Assembly (NCBI GenBank): GCA_025141835.1
Contig: CP081102.1
Span: 3,224,001-3,288,000, forward strand
DNA from: Rhodobacteraceae bacterium M385
GTDB taxonomy: Bacteria; Pseudomonadota; Alphaproteobacteria; Rhodobacterales; Rhodobacteraceae
Direction: 5' to 3'
DNA length: 64,000 bases
Positions 7,152-16,440 of the stretch are shown one piece after another; position 1 is the stretch's first letter; each line of letters starts with the position of its first letter. The notes beneath the pieces were generated by a model, which was not told where the DNA came from, searched no databases, and saw only the letters and a list, made by a program, of their open reading frames with translations. Position numbers and translations under genes: made by a program.

Positions 7152-7958
7152 TCAAGCGTCGCGGTCCATGATCCATTGCACCGCAGGGTCCGCGATGAAG
7201 CGCCATTTGCGCAGCGGTCCGGCCATGACGTTCAGGTAATACATCTCGAACCCGTAGGGCGCGCCGCAGGGGTGATGCCCGCGGGGAACCAGCACCACAT
7301 CACCATCACTAACGGCCATGGTTTCATCCAAGGTGCCGTCCTCGGTGTAGACGCGCTGGATGCCGAAGCCGTCCTTGGGGTTCAGTCGATGGTAATAGGT
7401 TTCTTCGAGGTAGGTGATGTTGGGATAATCATCTTCGTCATGGCGGTGGCTGGGGTAGGATGACCAGTTGCCGTTCGGGGTGAACACTTCGGTCACCAGC
7501 AGGCTGTCGGCGTAGTCTTCCGCCTCCATCGCGATGTTATTGATATAGCGCCTGTTGCTGCCCTTCCCGCGTTCGGTCAGCGTGATGCCATCGGGGCCGA
7601 TGCGCCGTGCCTCGTGGCCGCCGATGCCGGGGGCCGAGCAAACGGCGATGGTGCAGTCGGTCGTTGCTTCGGCCGTCCAGTCGCTGCCGTCCGGCAGATA
7701 TAGGCAATGGGGCGGCGTCTTTTCAAACACGTCCATCCGGTCGCCCAGTTCCCCCCAATCCTGGCCCGCGCCCTCGATCCGGGCTTTGCCTTCGACCATC
7801 ACAATGATCACTTCGCGGTCGCCCGTGACCTCGGCCAATGTTTCGCCAGCGCGGAGGCGGTGAAGGGCAAAACCCACATAGCGCCAACCCGCATTCGCCG
7901 GTGTGATGTCATGCACCTTCCCGTGGCGTCCAAATGGTTTGCGAAGAAGTTCTGGCAT
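7152..7958 (-). CDS. iolB: 5-deoxy-glucuronate isomerase
   Basis: A 268-residue cupin of the KduI/IolB family that converts 5-deoxy-D-glucuronate to 2-deoxy-5-keto-D-gluconate in myo-inositol catabolism. Metal-site residues are visible in SYPSHRHDED (His171, His173), in the glutamates of TYLEETYYH (185-186) and in PRGHHPCGAPYGFEMYYLN (His229). The start at 7958 has an AAAGGAC site. It lies 161 bases downstream of iolG on the same strand. Other iol genes (iolA, C, D, E) are not in the window. Confidence 0.93.
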   Translation of the reverse strand: MPELLRKPFGRHGKVHDITPANAGWRYVGFALHRLRAGETLAEVTGDREVIIVMVEGKARIEGAGQDWGELGDRMDVFEKTPPHCLYLPDGSDWTAEATTDCTIAVCSAPGIGGHEARRIGPDGITLTERGKGSNRRYINNIAMEAEDYADSLLVTEVFTPNGNWSSYPSHRHDEDDYPNITYLEETYYHRLNPKDGFGIQRVYTEDGTLDETMAVSDGDVVLVPRGHHPCGAPYGFEMYYLNVMAGPLRKWRFIADPAVQWIMDRDA

Positions 7959-8075
7959 TGGGTATTGTCCTTTCAGCTATCGACCGACGGGCCGCCTCTG
8001 GGGCTTGCCCACCCAAGTAATCCATCGTTGCTGGATTGTCAGTAAAGGCCTGAACGCCCGCCTCAAGCCAGAGCG

Positions 8076-8103
8076 CTTTGGCAGACCAACCGATCTGCCA
8101 AAG
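8076..8103. repeat. 10-bp perfect inverted repeat between iolG and iolB
   Basis: CTTTGGCAGA (8076-8085) pairs perfectly with TCTGCCAAAG (8094-8103) around an 8-base loop. It starts 17 bases after the iolG stop on the minus strand. There is no T run, so it is more likely an mRNA-stabilising or processing hairpin, or a factor-dependent stop, than an intrinsic terminator. Confidence 0.6.
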
Positions 8104-8119
8104 AAGTTACGTAACCGGA

Positions 8120-9112
8120 TCAGATATCCGCGAGATTCACAGGCTGCCCGGATTGCGCCGATTTCGTAGCGGCCTCGGCCATGGCAAGGGCTGCGACGCC
8201 GTCCTCCAGCGTCACCGGCATCGCCTCGCCCGAAGTCGCCGCCGCAACGAAGGCGCCCCATTCGGCGGTATAGGCAGGCATGTAGCGTTCAAGGAAGAAC
8301 AGGACTGGCTTGGCGCTTACAACACCAGCTGCGGTGGATTTCACCATCAGGTTCTCGCCCAGGTTGCCCACTTGCAACATCCCTTCCGAGCCCTGAACCT
8401 CGACCCGCTGGTCCCCATAACCTGCGCGGCGGGTGTTGCGGATCACCGCGATGCGGCCATCTGCATAGGTCAGCGTGACGGCGGCGGTATCCACGTCGCC
8501 CGCCTCTCCGATGGCCGGATCAACAAGGCAGGTGCCCACGGCAGAGACGGTGACCGGAGGCTCGCCCATGATGAAGTTCGCCATGTCGAAGTCGTGAATC
8601 ATCATATCGCGAAACAGGCCGCCCGATACTTTGATGTATTCAATCGGCGGCGGTGCAGGGTCATAGGACGTGATGGCGAGGATTTCGGATTTGCCAATTT
8701 CACCGGCGTCCAATGCGCCTTTGAGGGCGGCGAAGTTGGGGTCGAAACGGCGGTTAAAGCCGATCATCACGGGCTGGTTCGTTGCCCCGGCGTTGGCAAG
8801 GCACGCGCGGGCGCGGTCTAGAGACAGATCGACAGGCTTCTCGCACAGGACAGCCTTTCCGGCCTGCGTCGCCGCTTCGATCAGGTCGGAATGTGTGTTG
8901 GTGGAGGTGGCAATCAGCACCGCATCAATCGCGGGGTCTGCGATGATCTCTTCGGTGGTGCGTGCCTCAGCGCCGAATTGCTCGGCCAGTTTTTGCGCGT
9001 TTTCGGGCAAATAATCCGATACCGCGACCAATTTGCTTCCGGGATGAGCGGTGATGGCGGTTGCATGCACACCGGCGATGCGGCCCGCGCCAAGTAGTCC
9101 AACAGTCAACAT
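8120..9112 (-). CDS. iolG: inositol 2-dehydrogenase (Gfo/Idh/MocA family)
   Basis: A 330-residue NAD-dependent dehydrogenase that oxidises myo-inositol to scyllo-inosose, the first step of inositol breakdown. The N-terminal Rossmann motif is GLLGAGRIAGVH; the family EKP motif is at 91-93 (catalytic Lys92). The segment GGLFRDMMIHDFD (164-176) supplies the Asp and His expected for inositol dehydrogenase. The start at 9112 is chosen because the Rossmann strand begins three residues later; the longer frame adds 36 unconserved residues. Pairing with iolB supports inositol over other sugars. Confidence 0.88.
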   Translation of the reverse strand: MLTVGLLGAGRIAGVHATAITAHPGSKLVAVSDYLPENAQKLAEQFGAEARTTEEIIADPAIDAVLIATSTNTHSDLIEAATQAGKAVLCEKPVDLSLDRARACLANAGATNQPVMIGFNRRFDPNFAALKGALDAGEIGKSEILAITSYDPAPPPIEYIKVSGGLFRDMMIHDFDMANFIMGEPPVTVSAVGTCLVDPAIGEAGDVDTAAVTLTYADGRIAVIRNTRRAGYGDQRVEVQGSEGMLQVGNLGENLMVKSTAAGVVSAKPVLFFLERYMPAYTAEWGAFVAAATSGEAMPVTLEDGVAALAMAEAATKSAQSGQPVNLADI

Positions 9113-9401
9113 AGGTCTTAGCCTTTGATTAGAAGTTATCTCGTTAATGCGGCCCGCAGGTTTGGCCTTTGCTTTTTGATACGCTGTCCATGGGGCTCCG
9201 GACGCACAAAACTGTGCCATCCGGTAAGCATTGAAAGCGCACTCAATGCGCGGGTCAGATAGCAGACCTTGCTAAAAAAACCACAACCTTTCTATCCCTT
9301 TTGATGAATTATCAGGCGAGACGCGAACACCGGGCGGAAGGCCCTATTTGCGCCCCGAGCCCGCGTTCACGCCACCAGTGCGACCCGAAGGGCGACAACA
9401 G

Positions 9402-10397
9402 CTATGAATCGCGCAGCTCAGTCAGCGTTTCTGCCGCGATCTGAAACGACCGCACCCGTGCGGCGCTGTCGTGGATCATGCCCGTCACCATGATCTCATC
9501 GGGCTGATAGGTCTCGATCAGGCCAGACAGTTGCTGCTTCACCGTCGCCGCCGATCCGGTGGCAGAGACTGACAACGCATGTTTCACCCCGGCCATCACA
9601 GCGCCCGGTATCTGCGACGCGAGATCATGGGTGGGCGCGGGCAACCTACCGGGTTTGCCAGTGCGAAGTCGGGCAAACGCAAGGTACTGCGAGGACCGAA
9701 GATACTCGGCCTCATTGTCGGTTTCCGCAGCACATACGCCTGCCGCCATCATGGCATAGGGCTTTTCCAGATGCTCCGACGGTTGGAAAGAAGCACGATA
9801 GATGGCCAAAGCCTCGTCCAACATGTCCGGCGCGAAGTGAGAGGCGAAGGCGTAGGGTAGGCCCAGATGCGCGGCCAGTTGCGCGCCATAGAGGCTGGAC
9901 CCCAAGATCCAAACTGGCACGTGGGTTCCCACCCCCGGAATGGCGCGCACGAGCGCATCCGCTGGCGTGTCGCCAAGGTAGTGGATCAGTTCTTGCACGT
10001 CCTGCGGAAAGCTGTCCTCCGGCGCCATATGTCGCCGCAGCGCACGCGCCGTTGCCATGTCCGTGCCGGGCGCACGCCCAAGGCCAAGGTCGATTCGGTC
10101 CGGGTAAAGCGTGGCCAGCGTGCCGAATTGTTCCGCGATCACGAGCGGCGCATGGTTGGGCAGCATAATGCCCCCCGCCCCGATCCGCATGGAGGAAGTC
10201 GCGCCCGCCACATGGCCGATCACAACCGACGTCGCGGCACTGGCGATACCGGGCATGTTGTGATGTTCGGCGAGCCAGAACCGGTGATACCCTGCCGCTT
10301 CAGCCGCCTGTGCCAGTGTCACGGTGTTGTTCAGCGCGTCGGCTGCGGTTTTACCTTCCGGGATTGGCGAAAGGTCCAGTAGTGAGAACTTCTGCAT
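9402..10397 (-). CDS. LLM-class flavin-dependent oxidoreductase
   Basis: A 331-residue bacterial-luciferase-like monooxygenase of the MsnO8/YhbW type. It opens FSLLDLSPIPEGKTAADALNNTVTLAQAAEAAGYHRFWLAEHHNMPGIASAAT, the hallmark of this subgroup, with the flavin-site WLAEHHNM and a later LGLGRAPGTD. The ATG at 10397 has an AAGGAG site; a longer frame was rejected. It is separated from the M14 peptidase gene upstream by a large inverted repeat, so it is probably its own unit. The substrate cannot be told. Confidence 0.88.
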   Translation of the reverse strand: MQKFSLLDLSPIPEGKTAADALNNTVTLAQAAEAAGYHRFWLAEHHNMPGIASAATSVVIGHVAGATSSMRIGAGGIMLPNHAPLVIAEQFGTLATLYPDRIDLGLGRAPGTDMATARALRRHMAPEDSFPQDVQELIHYLGDTPADALVRAIPGVGTHVPVWILGSSLYGAQLAAHLGLPYAFASHFAPDMLDEALAIYRASFQPSEHLEKPYAMMAAGVCAAETDNEAEYLRSSQYLAFARLRTGKPGRLPAPTHDLASQIPGAVMAGVKHALSVSATGSAATVKQQLSGLIETYQPDEIMVTGMIHDSAARVRSFQIAAETLTELRDS

Positions 10398-10490
10398 GGG
10401 CGTGCTCCTTACCACCCCACTTAGGTGGCCCGAGCGCCCGCGCCAAGGGACCTGCCGCCACGTAGCACCCAGATCGAACCTTCGACGCAT

Positions 10491-10518
10491 AACCGGCCCG
10501 TATCATCCCGGGCCGGTT
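10491..10518. terminator. inverted repeat ending the minus-strand catabolic operon
   Basis: AACCGGCCCG (10491-10500) pairs perfectly with CGGGCCGGTT (10509-10518) around an 8-base loop. It lies 19 bases beyond the stop of the M14 peptidase gene. There is no clear T run, so terminator function is likely but not proven. Confidence 0.6.
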
Positions 10519-10536
10519 CGCTGTTTCTGCGTTGTG

Positions 10537-12210
10537 TCAGCCCAGTTTTGCCGTGGTTCGGCACGCGCCGCCCTTTTCGGAAATCGCCTCAACCGTGATC
10601 TGGGCGTCCGGCCCTGTGGCCTTGACCAACCACTCCGTCTTCTTGGTGACGGGCGACCACTGCTGACCCCAGTTGGAGTAGGCATAGCGACGCTCGTTGC
10701 GTCCGGCCAGATTGCCGAGCTTCACGTCGGCCGGGTTCATCACCAACTCGGCACCCTCGCACTGCAACCCAACCGTCACGGGCTTCGCCACGCCGTTCTT
10801 GACGGCAACGTCAGAAAGGTTCGTGGGCAGGTACCCGTGGTTCGAGACCACTGCCGTGACGCGGTGCAAGTCTGCGCCCAAGGGCTCCACCGTTACGCTA
10901 TCAATGGCGATTTGCGGCGCGGCGGCAGCGTGGCGCAGGTTGAACAACACGTTGTTGTGGCAGATTTCCTCCAGCAGTTTGCCGGGCGGGTTACGGTAGC
11001 TCCAGATGTAGACCATGCCGCCAACCTCGATCGGGCCAAGCTGTGGGTGATCGAACTTCGTCCAAGGGCGGAAGCCGTGGTCGCCAACATTTTCCACCAC
11101 CCAGTCATGGACCAACCGTTGTGTCGCCGCGTCCCGTGGGCCGAGGTTGTAATACCCCTCTTTCGGCACGCCCGCCGTACGCTCCAAATCCCACAATTCC
11201 GTCCCGAACGAGATGATGCCCATCTCCTCATAGGTCCAGTCGGTCAAAGTGCCGTGACGGGCCTTGGATTTATCGGGCGTGAACTCCTCATAGACCGAGA
11301 TCGTGGGGTAGCCTGTTAGCCGTTCACCAACCTCGCCCAATGCCTTGTAGAGCGACAGGTCGGGCGGGCTCATCTCGCTATCAAGCTGCAACATAGAGGG
11401 GCGCAGAATGATACCGCCGTGAGTATGATAGGCGCACATGCCAGTGATGTTGGGATGGTCCAGAATGACCTGACGCATGCCCGCCGTTTCCGGTTCCGAG
11501 AACGGATACTCCCCCGCGCCGTATTCCTGCGGTGTCCAGTTGGTCGGGAAGTTACGGTTCATGTTGCCGTCTTCCTGCATCTCGATATGCACGTGGACGC
11601 CGTCGTAATTGCGGATCATGCCCTCTGGATAGAGACGGAAGTATTCGCCCCCCTCTTCACCGGGTTCGCGCTGAACCATGATGTCGGGGTTCACCTCGTC
11701 GCATTTCCATTCCCCCTTGCTGTCGGGCACGCGCATCTGCACGATGTAGCCGTCGCCGGTGATGTCTTGCGGGATCAGCCCCTCAATCCGGTCTTCGCCG
11801 GGCAAGAAGCGCCCGTTGCCACACCACGGATGATAGGGCGCGGTCATCGCGTTTTCTGCGCCATCAGGGTTAATGCGCGGGATGATGTAGAACACTTGGG
11901 TGTCGACCAAACGCGTCACCTCTTCATCCTCGCCGTATTTGGTCAGCAGATACCAGCACGCATAAAGCGCTGTGGCACTGGTGGCGTGTTCTTCGGCGTG
12001 GATTTGCGCGTCGATGTAGAAACCGGGCTTTTCCAGCGCGGGGCCGGTATCAGGGTTGGTGATCGTCATGAACCAGACGTCCCGGCCGCGGAAGCTTTTT
12101 GCAATGGAGGTCAGCGTGCACAACTTGGGATAGGCATCGGCCAGCGCATTTAGATGCGCGGTCATCTGTTCGTAATTGTAGTAGGTATCGAAGGCGATAT
12201 TGACGGTCAT
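10537..12210 (-). CDS. M14-family zinc carboxypeptidase
   Basis: A 557-residue zinc carboxypeptidase-like protein with no clear signal peptide, so probably cytoplasmic. Zinc ligands are His71 and Glu74 (IHAEEHA) and His262 or His264 (AYHTHGGIILRP). The substrate-site motif MNRNFP (217-222) and the likely catalytic Glu338 (ISFGTELWD) complete an M14 active site. The C-terminal 120 residues form a beta-rich extra domain. It is the last gene of the minus-strand operon, 51 bases after the M20 gene, with an AAAGGA site. Its role in the island is probably release of an amino acid from a peptide-like substrate. Confidence 0.9.
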   Translation of the reverse strand: MTVNIAFDTYYNYEQMTAHLNALADAYPKLCTLTSIAKSFRGRDVWFMTITNPDTGPALEKPGFYIDAQIHAEEHATSATALYACWYLLTKYGEDEEVTRLVDTQVFYIIPRINPDGAENAMTAPYHPWCGNGRFLPGEDRIEGLIPQDITGDGYIVQMRVPDSKGEWKCDEVNPDIMVQREPGEEGGEYFRLYPEGMIRNYDGVHVHIEMQEDGNMNRNFPTNWTPQEYGAGEYPFSEPETAGMRQVILDHPNITGMCAYHTHGGIILRPSMLQLDSEMSPPDLSLYKALGEVGERLTGYPTISVYEEFTPDKSKARHGTLTDWTYEEMGIISFGTELWDLERTAGVPKEGYYNLGPRDAATQRLVHDWVVENVGDHGFRPWTKFDHPQLGPIEVGGMVYIWSYRNPPGKLLEEICHNNVLFNLRHAAAAPQIAIDSVTVEPLGADLHRVTAVVSNHGYLPTNLSDVAVKNGVAKPVTVGLQCEGAELVMNPADVKLGNLAGRNERRYAYSNWGQQWSPVTKKTEWLVKATGPDAQITVEAISEKGGACRTTAKLG

Positions 12211-12261
12211 GACCGTGGTCCTTTCAGCAGTTCGGATCGCGGCGGGGCCGCAACTGGGCGC

Positions 12262-13614
12262 TTAGGTGCGGCCAAAGTGTTCCATAATGGCGGCAGCGTA
12301 TTTGATGCCTTGGATGTATTTATCGACGTGAATGTTCTCGTCCGGCGCATGGAGGTTACAGCCGGGGTTGGCGAAGCCGGTCAGCACGCAGGGAATCCAC
12401 ACATGTTTCAGGATCGCCCCTTCGGCAGAGACTCCGTTTACAATCGGCGGCTCCCCGTAGACCTCATGAGCGGCGGCGATGATCGAGACCGAGATGTCTT
12501 CGCGGGCCGAGATTTTGTAAGGCTCCTCGGTGCGCGCTTCGCCCTTCACTTCGATATTGTCAAAGCCCTGCGCCTTGAGATGATCGCGAAGCTTCACAAT
12601 CGCCTTGGCCGGAGAAATGTTGGGGATCAGGCGGAAATCCATCCGCACCCGCGCCTCGGACGGCACAATCGTCTTGGTGCCCTTGCCGGTATAGCCGCCG
12701 GTGATGCCTTGGATATTTGCGGTCGGCTCGTAGGTGCGGGCCTTCAGCGCGTCCACGCCGTCGCGGCCAAGGGCGAATTCATCGACCCCCATTTCATCCT
12801 TGAGCATGCCGAAGTCGATCCGCGCGGCCTTATCGGCCAGATATCCCATATCCTCGTCATTGGGGACATAGATGCCTTCTGCCCAATCAGGGATCAGGAT
12901 ATTCTTTTCACGGTCCATGATCGTGGCTAGCGCATGGACCAGATCCCAGACGGGGTTCGGGACCAGCGGCGCGTTGAGCGAATGCACATCGGTGCGCGGA
13001 CCGCGCGCGATCAGCTCCACAAACAGCACCGACTTCAGACCAAGCGAAACGTCCGGCACTTCCACCCCGATCTCGAGCGAGCCGTCGAGGCAATGCATAC
13101 CATCGGCCTCCAGCATCTCGGCGTTGGCTTTTGCCCATGGCCCAAGGTTGGGTGAGCCGATTTCCTCTTCTCCTTCTATAAGAAGTTTGAGACCCACCGG
13201 CACTTCACCACGCACAGCAAGAAACGCCTTGGCGGCTTTGTTGAATGCCAGAACACCCGATTTGTTGTCGGTCGCGCCCCGACCATAAAGGATGCCGTCG
13301 ACGACCGCGCCGGACCATGGGCCGCCGTGGCTCCATGCCTCGATCGGTTCGGGCGGCTGCACATCGTAGTGGGAGTAACACAGCAGCGTCTTCTTCGATT
13401 TCGACGGCACTTCGCCGTAAACCACAGGCGGGCCTTCTTCGAGTTCATGGAACTCCGCCGGAAGGCCGTCACGGTGCATCATATCGCGGATCAGTGCGGC
13501 GCATTCACGAAGCCCGATGTCCTGCGCCGAGATCGAGGGTTGCTGCACAAACGCTTGCAAATCGGCAACGAATTCATCGGCATGGGCGTCGATATAGTCG
13601 TAGATATCTTTCAT
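12262..13614 (-). CDS. M20-family dipeptidase/amidohydrolase
   Basis: A 450-residue dinuclear-zinc peptidase. Metal ligands are His82 and Asp84 (YSHYDVQPPEP), bridging Asp116 (GRGATDNKSG), the Glu cluster EGEEEIGS (147-153), and the C-terminal His of CNLHAPDE. The dimerisation (lid) domain lies between about 190 and 310. Its ATG overlaps the upstream SDR stop (ATGA); the longer frame into the SDR gene was rejected. Relatives act on dipeptides, carnosine-like compounds or N-carbamoyl/acyl amino acids, so the substrate is open. Confidence 0.92.
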   Translation of the reverse strand: MKDIYDYIDAHADEFVADLQAFVQQPSISAQDIGLRECAALIRDMMHRDGLPAEFHELEEGPPVVYGEVPSKSKKTLLCYSHYDVQPPEPIEAWSHGGPWSGAVVDGILYGRGATDNKSGVLAFNKAAKAFLAVRGEVPVGLKLLIEGEEEIGSPNLGPWAKANAEMLEADGMHCLDGSLEIGVEVPDVSLGLKSVLFVELIARGPRTDVHSLNAPLVPNPVWDLVHALATIMDREKNILIPDWAEGIYVPNDEDMGYLADKAARIDFGMLKDEMGVDEFALGRDGVDALKARTYEPTANIQGITGGYTGKGTKTIVPSEARVRMDFRLIPNISPAKAIVKLRDHLKAQGFDNIEVKGEARTEEPYKISAREDISVSIIAAAHEVYGEPPIVNGVSAEGAILKHVWIPCVLTGFANPGCNLHAPDENIHVDKYIQGIKYAAAIMEHFGRT

Positions 13615-14321
13615 AGGGGATGCTCCTGCGACAATTCCCACGCGTTCAGCCGCTGCCCACTCAGGGCCGCGTCGCGGGAGGTGGCAATGTGGACAAACGC
13701 GGGGGCGAGCGCCTCTGGCTCGATCCATTGCGCCTTTAATTCGGGGGGATAGTTTCGCTCGGACATGGGGGTGCGCATGGCTTTGCCGGGGGTGATTGTG
13801 CACGACACGATCCCCTGCCCCTCGCCCTCCATGGCGAGGCATTTGGAGAACCCTTCAAGCGCGTGTTTCGCCGCGCAATACGCGGTTTCATCCTCAAAGC
13901 CTTTGATCCCCGATTGCGAAGACACGAAAATCAACGCGCCGCCGCTGGCCTTCATTGTGGGCCAAACGGCTTTGGACAGTTGAAACGCAGCCTGAATGCC
14001 CACGTCCATCGTTGCCTGAAAGGTCGCTAGGCTGACCTCTTCCAGAGGCTCCGGGCGCAAAATAGCGGCGTTGTGGATCAGCGTATCTACCGGACCGGGG
14101 AGTGCCGCGATGGCACGCTCGGTCGCGGACGCATCAGCCAGATCGACGGCGATTACGGTGGCCGTATCTGCGAGTTGCGCATTGACCGCTGCCAAACCCT
14201 TTGCATCCACATCCATCAACACGAGGTCCGCGCCGAGGCCCGCAAACACGCGGGCGATGGCTGCCCCGAGGCCCTGCGCGGCCCCGGTAATCACAACCCT
14301 CTGATCCGATAACGCCGGCAT
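13611..14321 (-). CDS. short-chain dehydrogenase/reductase
   Basis: A 236-residue classical SDR. The cofactor motif TGAAQGLG is at 12-19, the NAG-like segment is IHNAAI, the catalytic Ser lies in FVSSQSG (132-138), and Tyr148/Lys152 form the YCAAK motif. Asp at the end of strand 2 (LMDVD) suggests NAD(H). It overlaps the genes on both sides (TGATG and ATGA), so it is tightly embedded in the operon. It probably oxidises an alcohol or polyol intermediate. Confidence 0.9.
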   Translation of the reverse strand: MPALSDQRVVITGAAQGLGAAIARVFAGLGADLVLMDVDAKGLAAVNAQLADTATVIAVDLADASATERAIAALPGPVDTLIHNAAILRPEPLEEVSLATFQATMDVGIQAAFQLSKAVWPTMKASGGALIFVSSQSGIKGFEDETAYCAAKHALEGFSKCLAMEGEGQGIVSCTITPGKAMRTPMSERNYPPELKAQWIEPEALAPAFVHIATSRDAALSGQRLNAWELSQEHPL

Positions 14322-15403
14322 CAGACAGCGCCGTCCATGTCGAGGTCTTCCCACTTCCGGCTTTTCGTCGAGGCAAAGACCGCGTCCACCACCATCTGGT
14401 TGCGCAGCCCGTCCACGAAGCTGGCCCCACGGGCCAGCCCGCGATCCTCAGCAATCGCGCCACACAATTCTTGCAGAGCGGCCAGAACCGAGACGTTCCA
14501 GATGCCTTTGTTCAGCCCGTCAAGCGAGGCGTTGGGATCGTCGACGCTGATATCCTTGAAGCTTTCACCGGCCTTGGCGAAGTAAAGCTTCTCATCACTG
14601 TTGGACAGCGTGATGGTGCCTTTACTGCCGAAGACTTGCGTCTCGTTCCCCATGTTGGCGGCGGCGACGCCGCTCATGAAAATCTGCGCCAGCGCGCCTG
14701 ATTTCATCTCCAGCGTCATGTGGGACAGATCGTCGGAGGTGGCAGTCCACGCCTCTCCGGTGTTCTTGCAGACCCGATCCGGCATGATCGTCAGCGCCTG
14801 CCCGATCACGGAAGTCGGCTCTCCCAACCACCAGCGCAGCATATCGACTTGGTGCGAGCCATTGGCCCCCATCCGGCCTCCACCCATGGCGGCGTCGGAC
14901 CACCAATCGCCCTTAGGACGCGAGGCCGGGTTGGCCCATGACGCGCCGATGTTGGTGATATTGACGTGGCGGATATCACCCAAGTCGCCGCCGTGGATCA
15001 GCTCGGCGATGCGGGCACGGGTTGGGTTGAAGCGCAACTCGTGGTCGATCATGTGCAGACGGTTGGCCTTGCGTGCCGCGTCCAGCATTTGCCGCGCCTC
15101 ACCTGCGTTCATCGCTGTGGGTTTTTCGCACAGGACATGGGCGCCCTTGGCAATCGCCGCCAGCGCCATGGGCGCGTGCATGACCGTGGGTGTCGCGATG
15201 CACACCAGATCAAGCGCGTGCTCGTCCAGCATCTTCTTCCAATCATCATAGACCGCCGTAATCCCGTAAGGTTCGGCCGCCGCCTTGGCGCTTTCGATCC
15301 GGCCCGAGGCCAGCGCCACGACTTTTGCGCCGGGGATATGTTCGAACGCAGGAAGATATGCGTCGCGCGCAAAGCTCGCGCCAATGATGCCGACGTTAAT
15401 CAT
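14321..15403 (-). CDS. Gfo/Idh/MocA-family oxidoreductase (copy 1)
   Basis: A 360-residue NAD(P)-dependent dehydrogenase. The Rossmann start GIIGASFARDAYLPAF deviates from GxGxxG by having Ala-Ser. The EKP motif is at 93-95, followed by IDHELRFNPTRARI and the C-terminal GANGSHQVDMLRWW substrate-domain segment. Start and stop overlap neighbours (ATGA, TGATG). Family members oxidise sugars, cyclitols or amino-sugar-like compounds; this copy and the next are divergent from each other and from iolG, so they likely act at different steps. Confidence 0.9.
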   Translation of the reverse strand: MINVGIIGASFARDAYLPAFEHIPGAKVVALASGRIESAKAAAEPYGITAVYDDWKKMLDEHALDLVCIATPTVMHAPMALAAIAKGAHVLCEKPTAMNAGEARQMLDAARKANRLHMIDHELRFNPTRARIAELIHGGDLGDIRHVNITNIGASWANPASRPKGDWWSDAAMGGGRMGANGSHQVDMLRWWLGEPTSVIGQALTIMPDRVCKNTGEAWTATSDDLSHMTLEMKSGALAQIFMSGVAAANMGNETQVFGSKGTITLSNSDEKLYFAKAGESFKDISVDDPNASLDGLNKGIWNVSVLAALQELCGAIAEDRGLARGASFVDGLRNQMVVDAVFASTKSRKWEDLDMDGAV

Positions 15404-16440
15404 GTTAACTCCTTTGAGGTTGTAAGAGCGCGGACTTCGTCGATCCAGACGGTCGCGCGGCGGTCAGAGGCAAGGATGCAAGCCTCCAACATGAACAATG
15501 ATTGCAGGTGGTCGCGGCCCGTGCATTCGGGCGCAGAGGTGCCGCGAAGAGTATCCACGAACGACGCCAGCAAGGCGGTGGCATCGGTGATCCACGCCTT
15601 ATGTTCAGGCAGCGGAATTTCCGTCAGCTCGGCATCCATTCGCTCGGCATAGGCCAGATCGCCGAACATCTCGCGCTGCACCACGATCCCTTCGGATGCA
15701 TCGGTGCGCCAGTTGAAGTTCATCGGCTCATGGCCCGATTGCCATGTGCCTTGGTAATTCACGCGCATCCCATTCTCGAACGCGATCAGGGCGGACACGT
15801 TGGTATCGCCCTCGTACATCGTCCAACTAGGGTTGAAGGTATGGGCCTGAATGTAGGCGGGTTCGGCGTCGTAGACGTAACGCATTAGATCGAAGTGGTG
15901 GATCGATTGTTCCCACAGCATCGGATGGTCCATCGTCAGCGGGTAGGAATTCAACCAATCCTGCGTGCCATCGCGCCAGCGCTCATAGATGAAGCGCCCG
16001 AACTCGGGCTTGCCGATGGTTCCATCGCGCAGAAGGTTCCGCATCGCTTGGGTCACGGCAAGATAGCGAAAATTGAGGCCCACAATCAGCGGCACGTTGG
16101 CCTCTTCAGCCATGTCCACAAACCGCGCGGCGCTAACGACGCTATCGGACAGGGGCTTCTCCGCAAGGATCGCAAGGCCGTTGGCGCAACAGGCTTCGAT
16201 CTGGGCGTCGCGATTCCCGGGTGGAGTGCAAAGCAGAACGGCATCGGCGGCGGTACCAATGATCTCGGCGATATCCGCGCCAATGGGCACATCGGGAAAC
16301 GCCTCGGCGGCACGGGCGCGGGCGGCAGGGTCGGGGTCACATAGCGCCGCAATCTCGATGTCGGGGTTGGCCATCGCAACCTGTACCCAGGTCCGGGACC
16401 GGGCACCGAGGCCCACGATGATTAAACGAATGGGGCTCAT
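15400..16440 (-). CDS. Gfo/Idh/MocA-family oxidoreductase (copy 2)
   Basis: A 346-residue dehydrogenase with the Rossmann motif IIVGLGARSRTW (7-18), EKP at 94-96, and the C-terminal segment LWEQSIHHFDLMRYVYD, which carries the conserved HHFD. It starts at an ATG that overlaps the epimerase stop (ATGA), with the longer frame rejected. It lies directly upstream of copy 1. The two copies share only family motifs, so this is not a recent duplication. The substrate is unknown. Confidence 0.9.
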   Translation of the reverse strand: MSPIRLIIVGLGARSRTWVQVAMANPDIEIAALCDPDPAARARAAEAFPDVPIGADIAEIIGTAADAVLLCTPPGNRDAQIEACCANGLAILAEKPLSDSVVSAARFVDMAEEANVPLIVGLNFRYLAVTQAMRNLLRDGTIGKPEFGRFIYERWRDGTQDWLNSYPLTMDHPMLWEQSIHHFDLMRYVYDAEPAYIQAHTFNPSWTMYEGDTNVSALIAFENGMRVNYQGTWQSGHEPMNFNWRTDASEGIVVQREMFGDLAYAERMDAELTEIPLPEHKAWITDATALLASFVDTLRGTSAPECTGRDHLQSLFMLEACILASDRRATVWIDEVRALTTSKELT

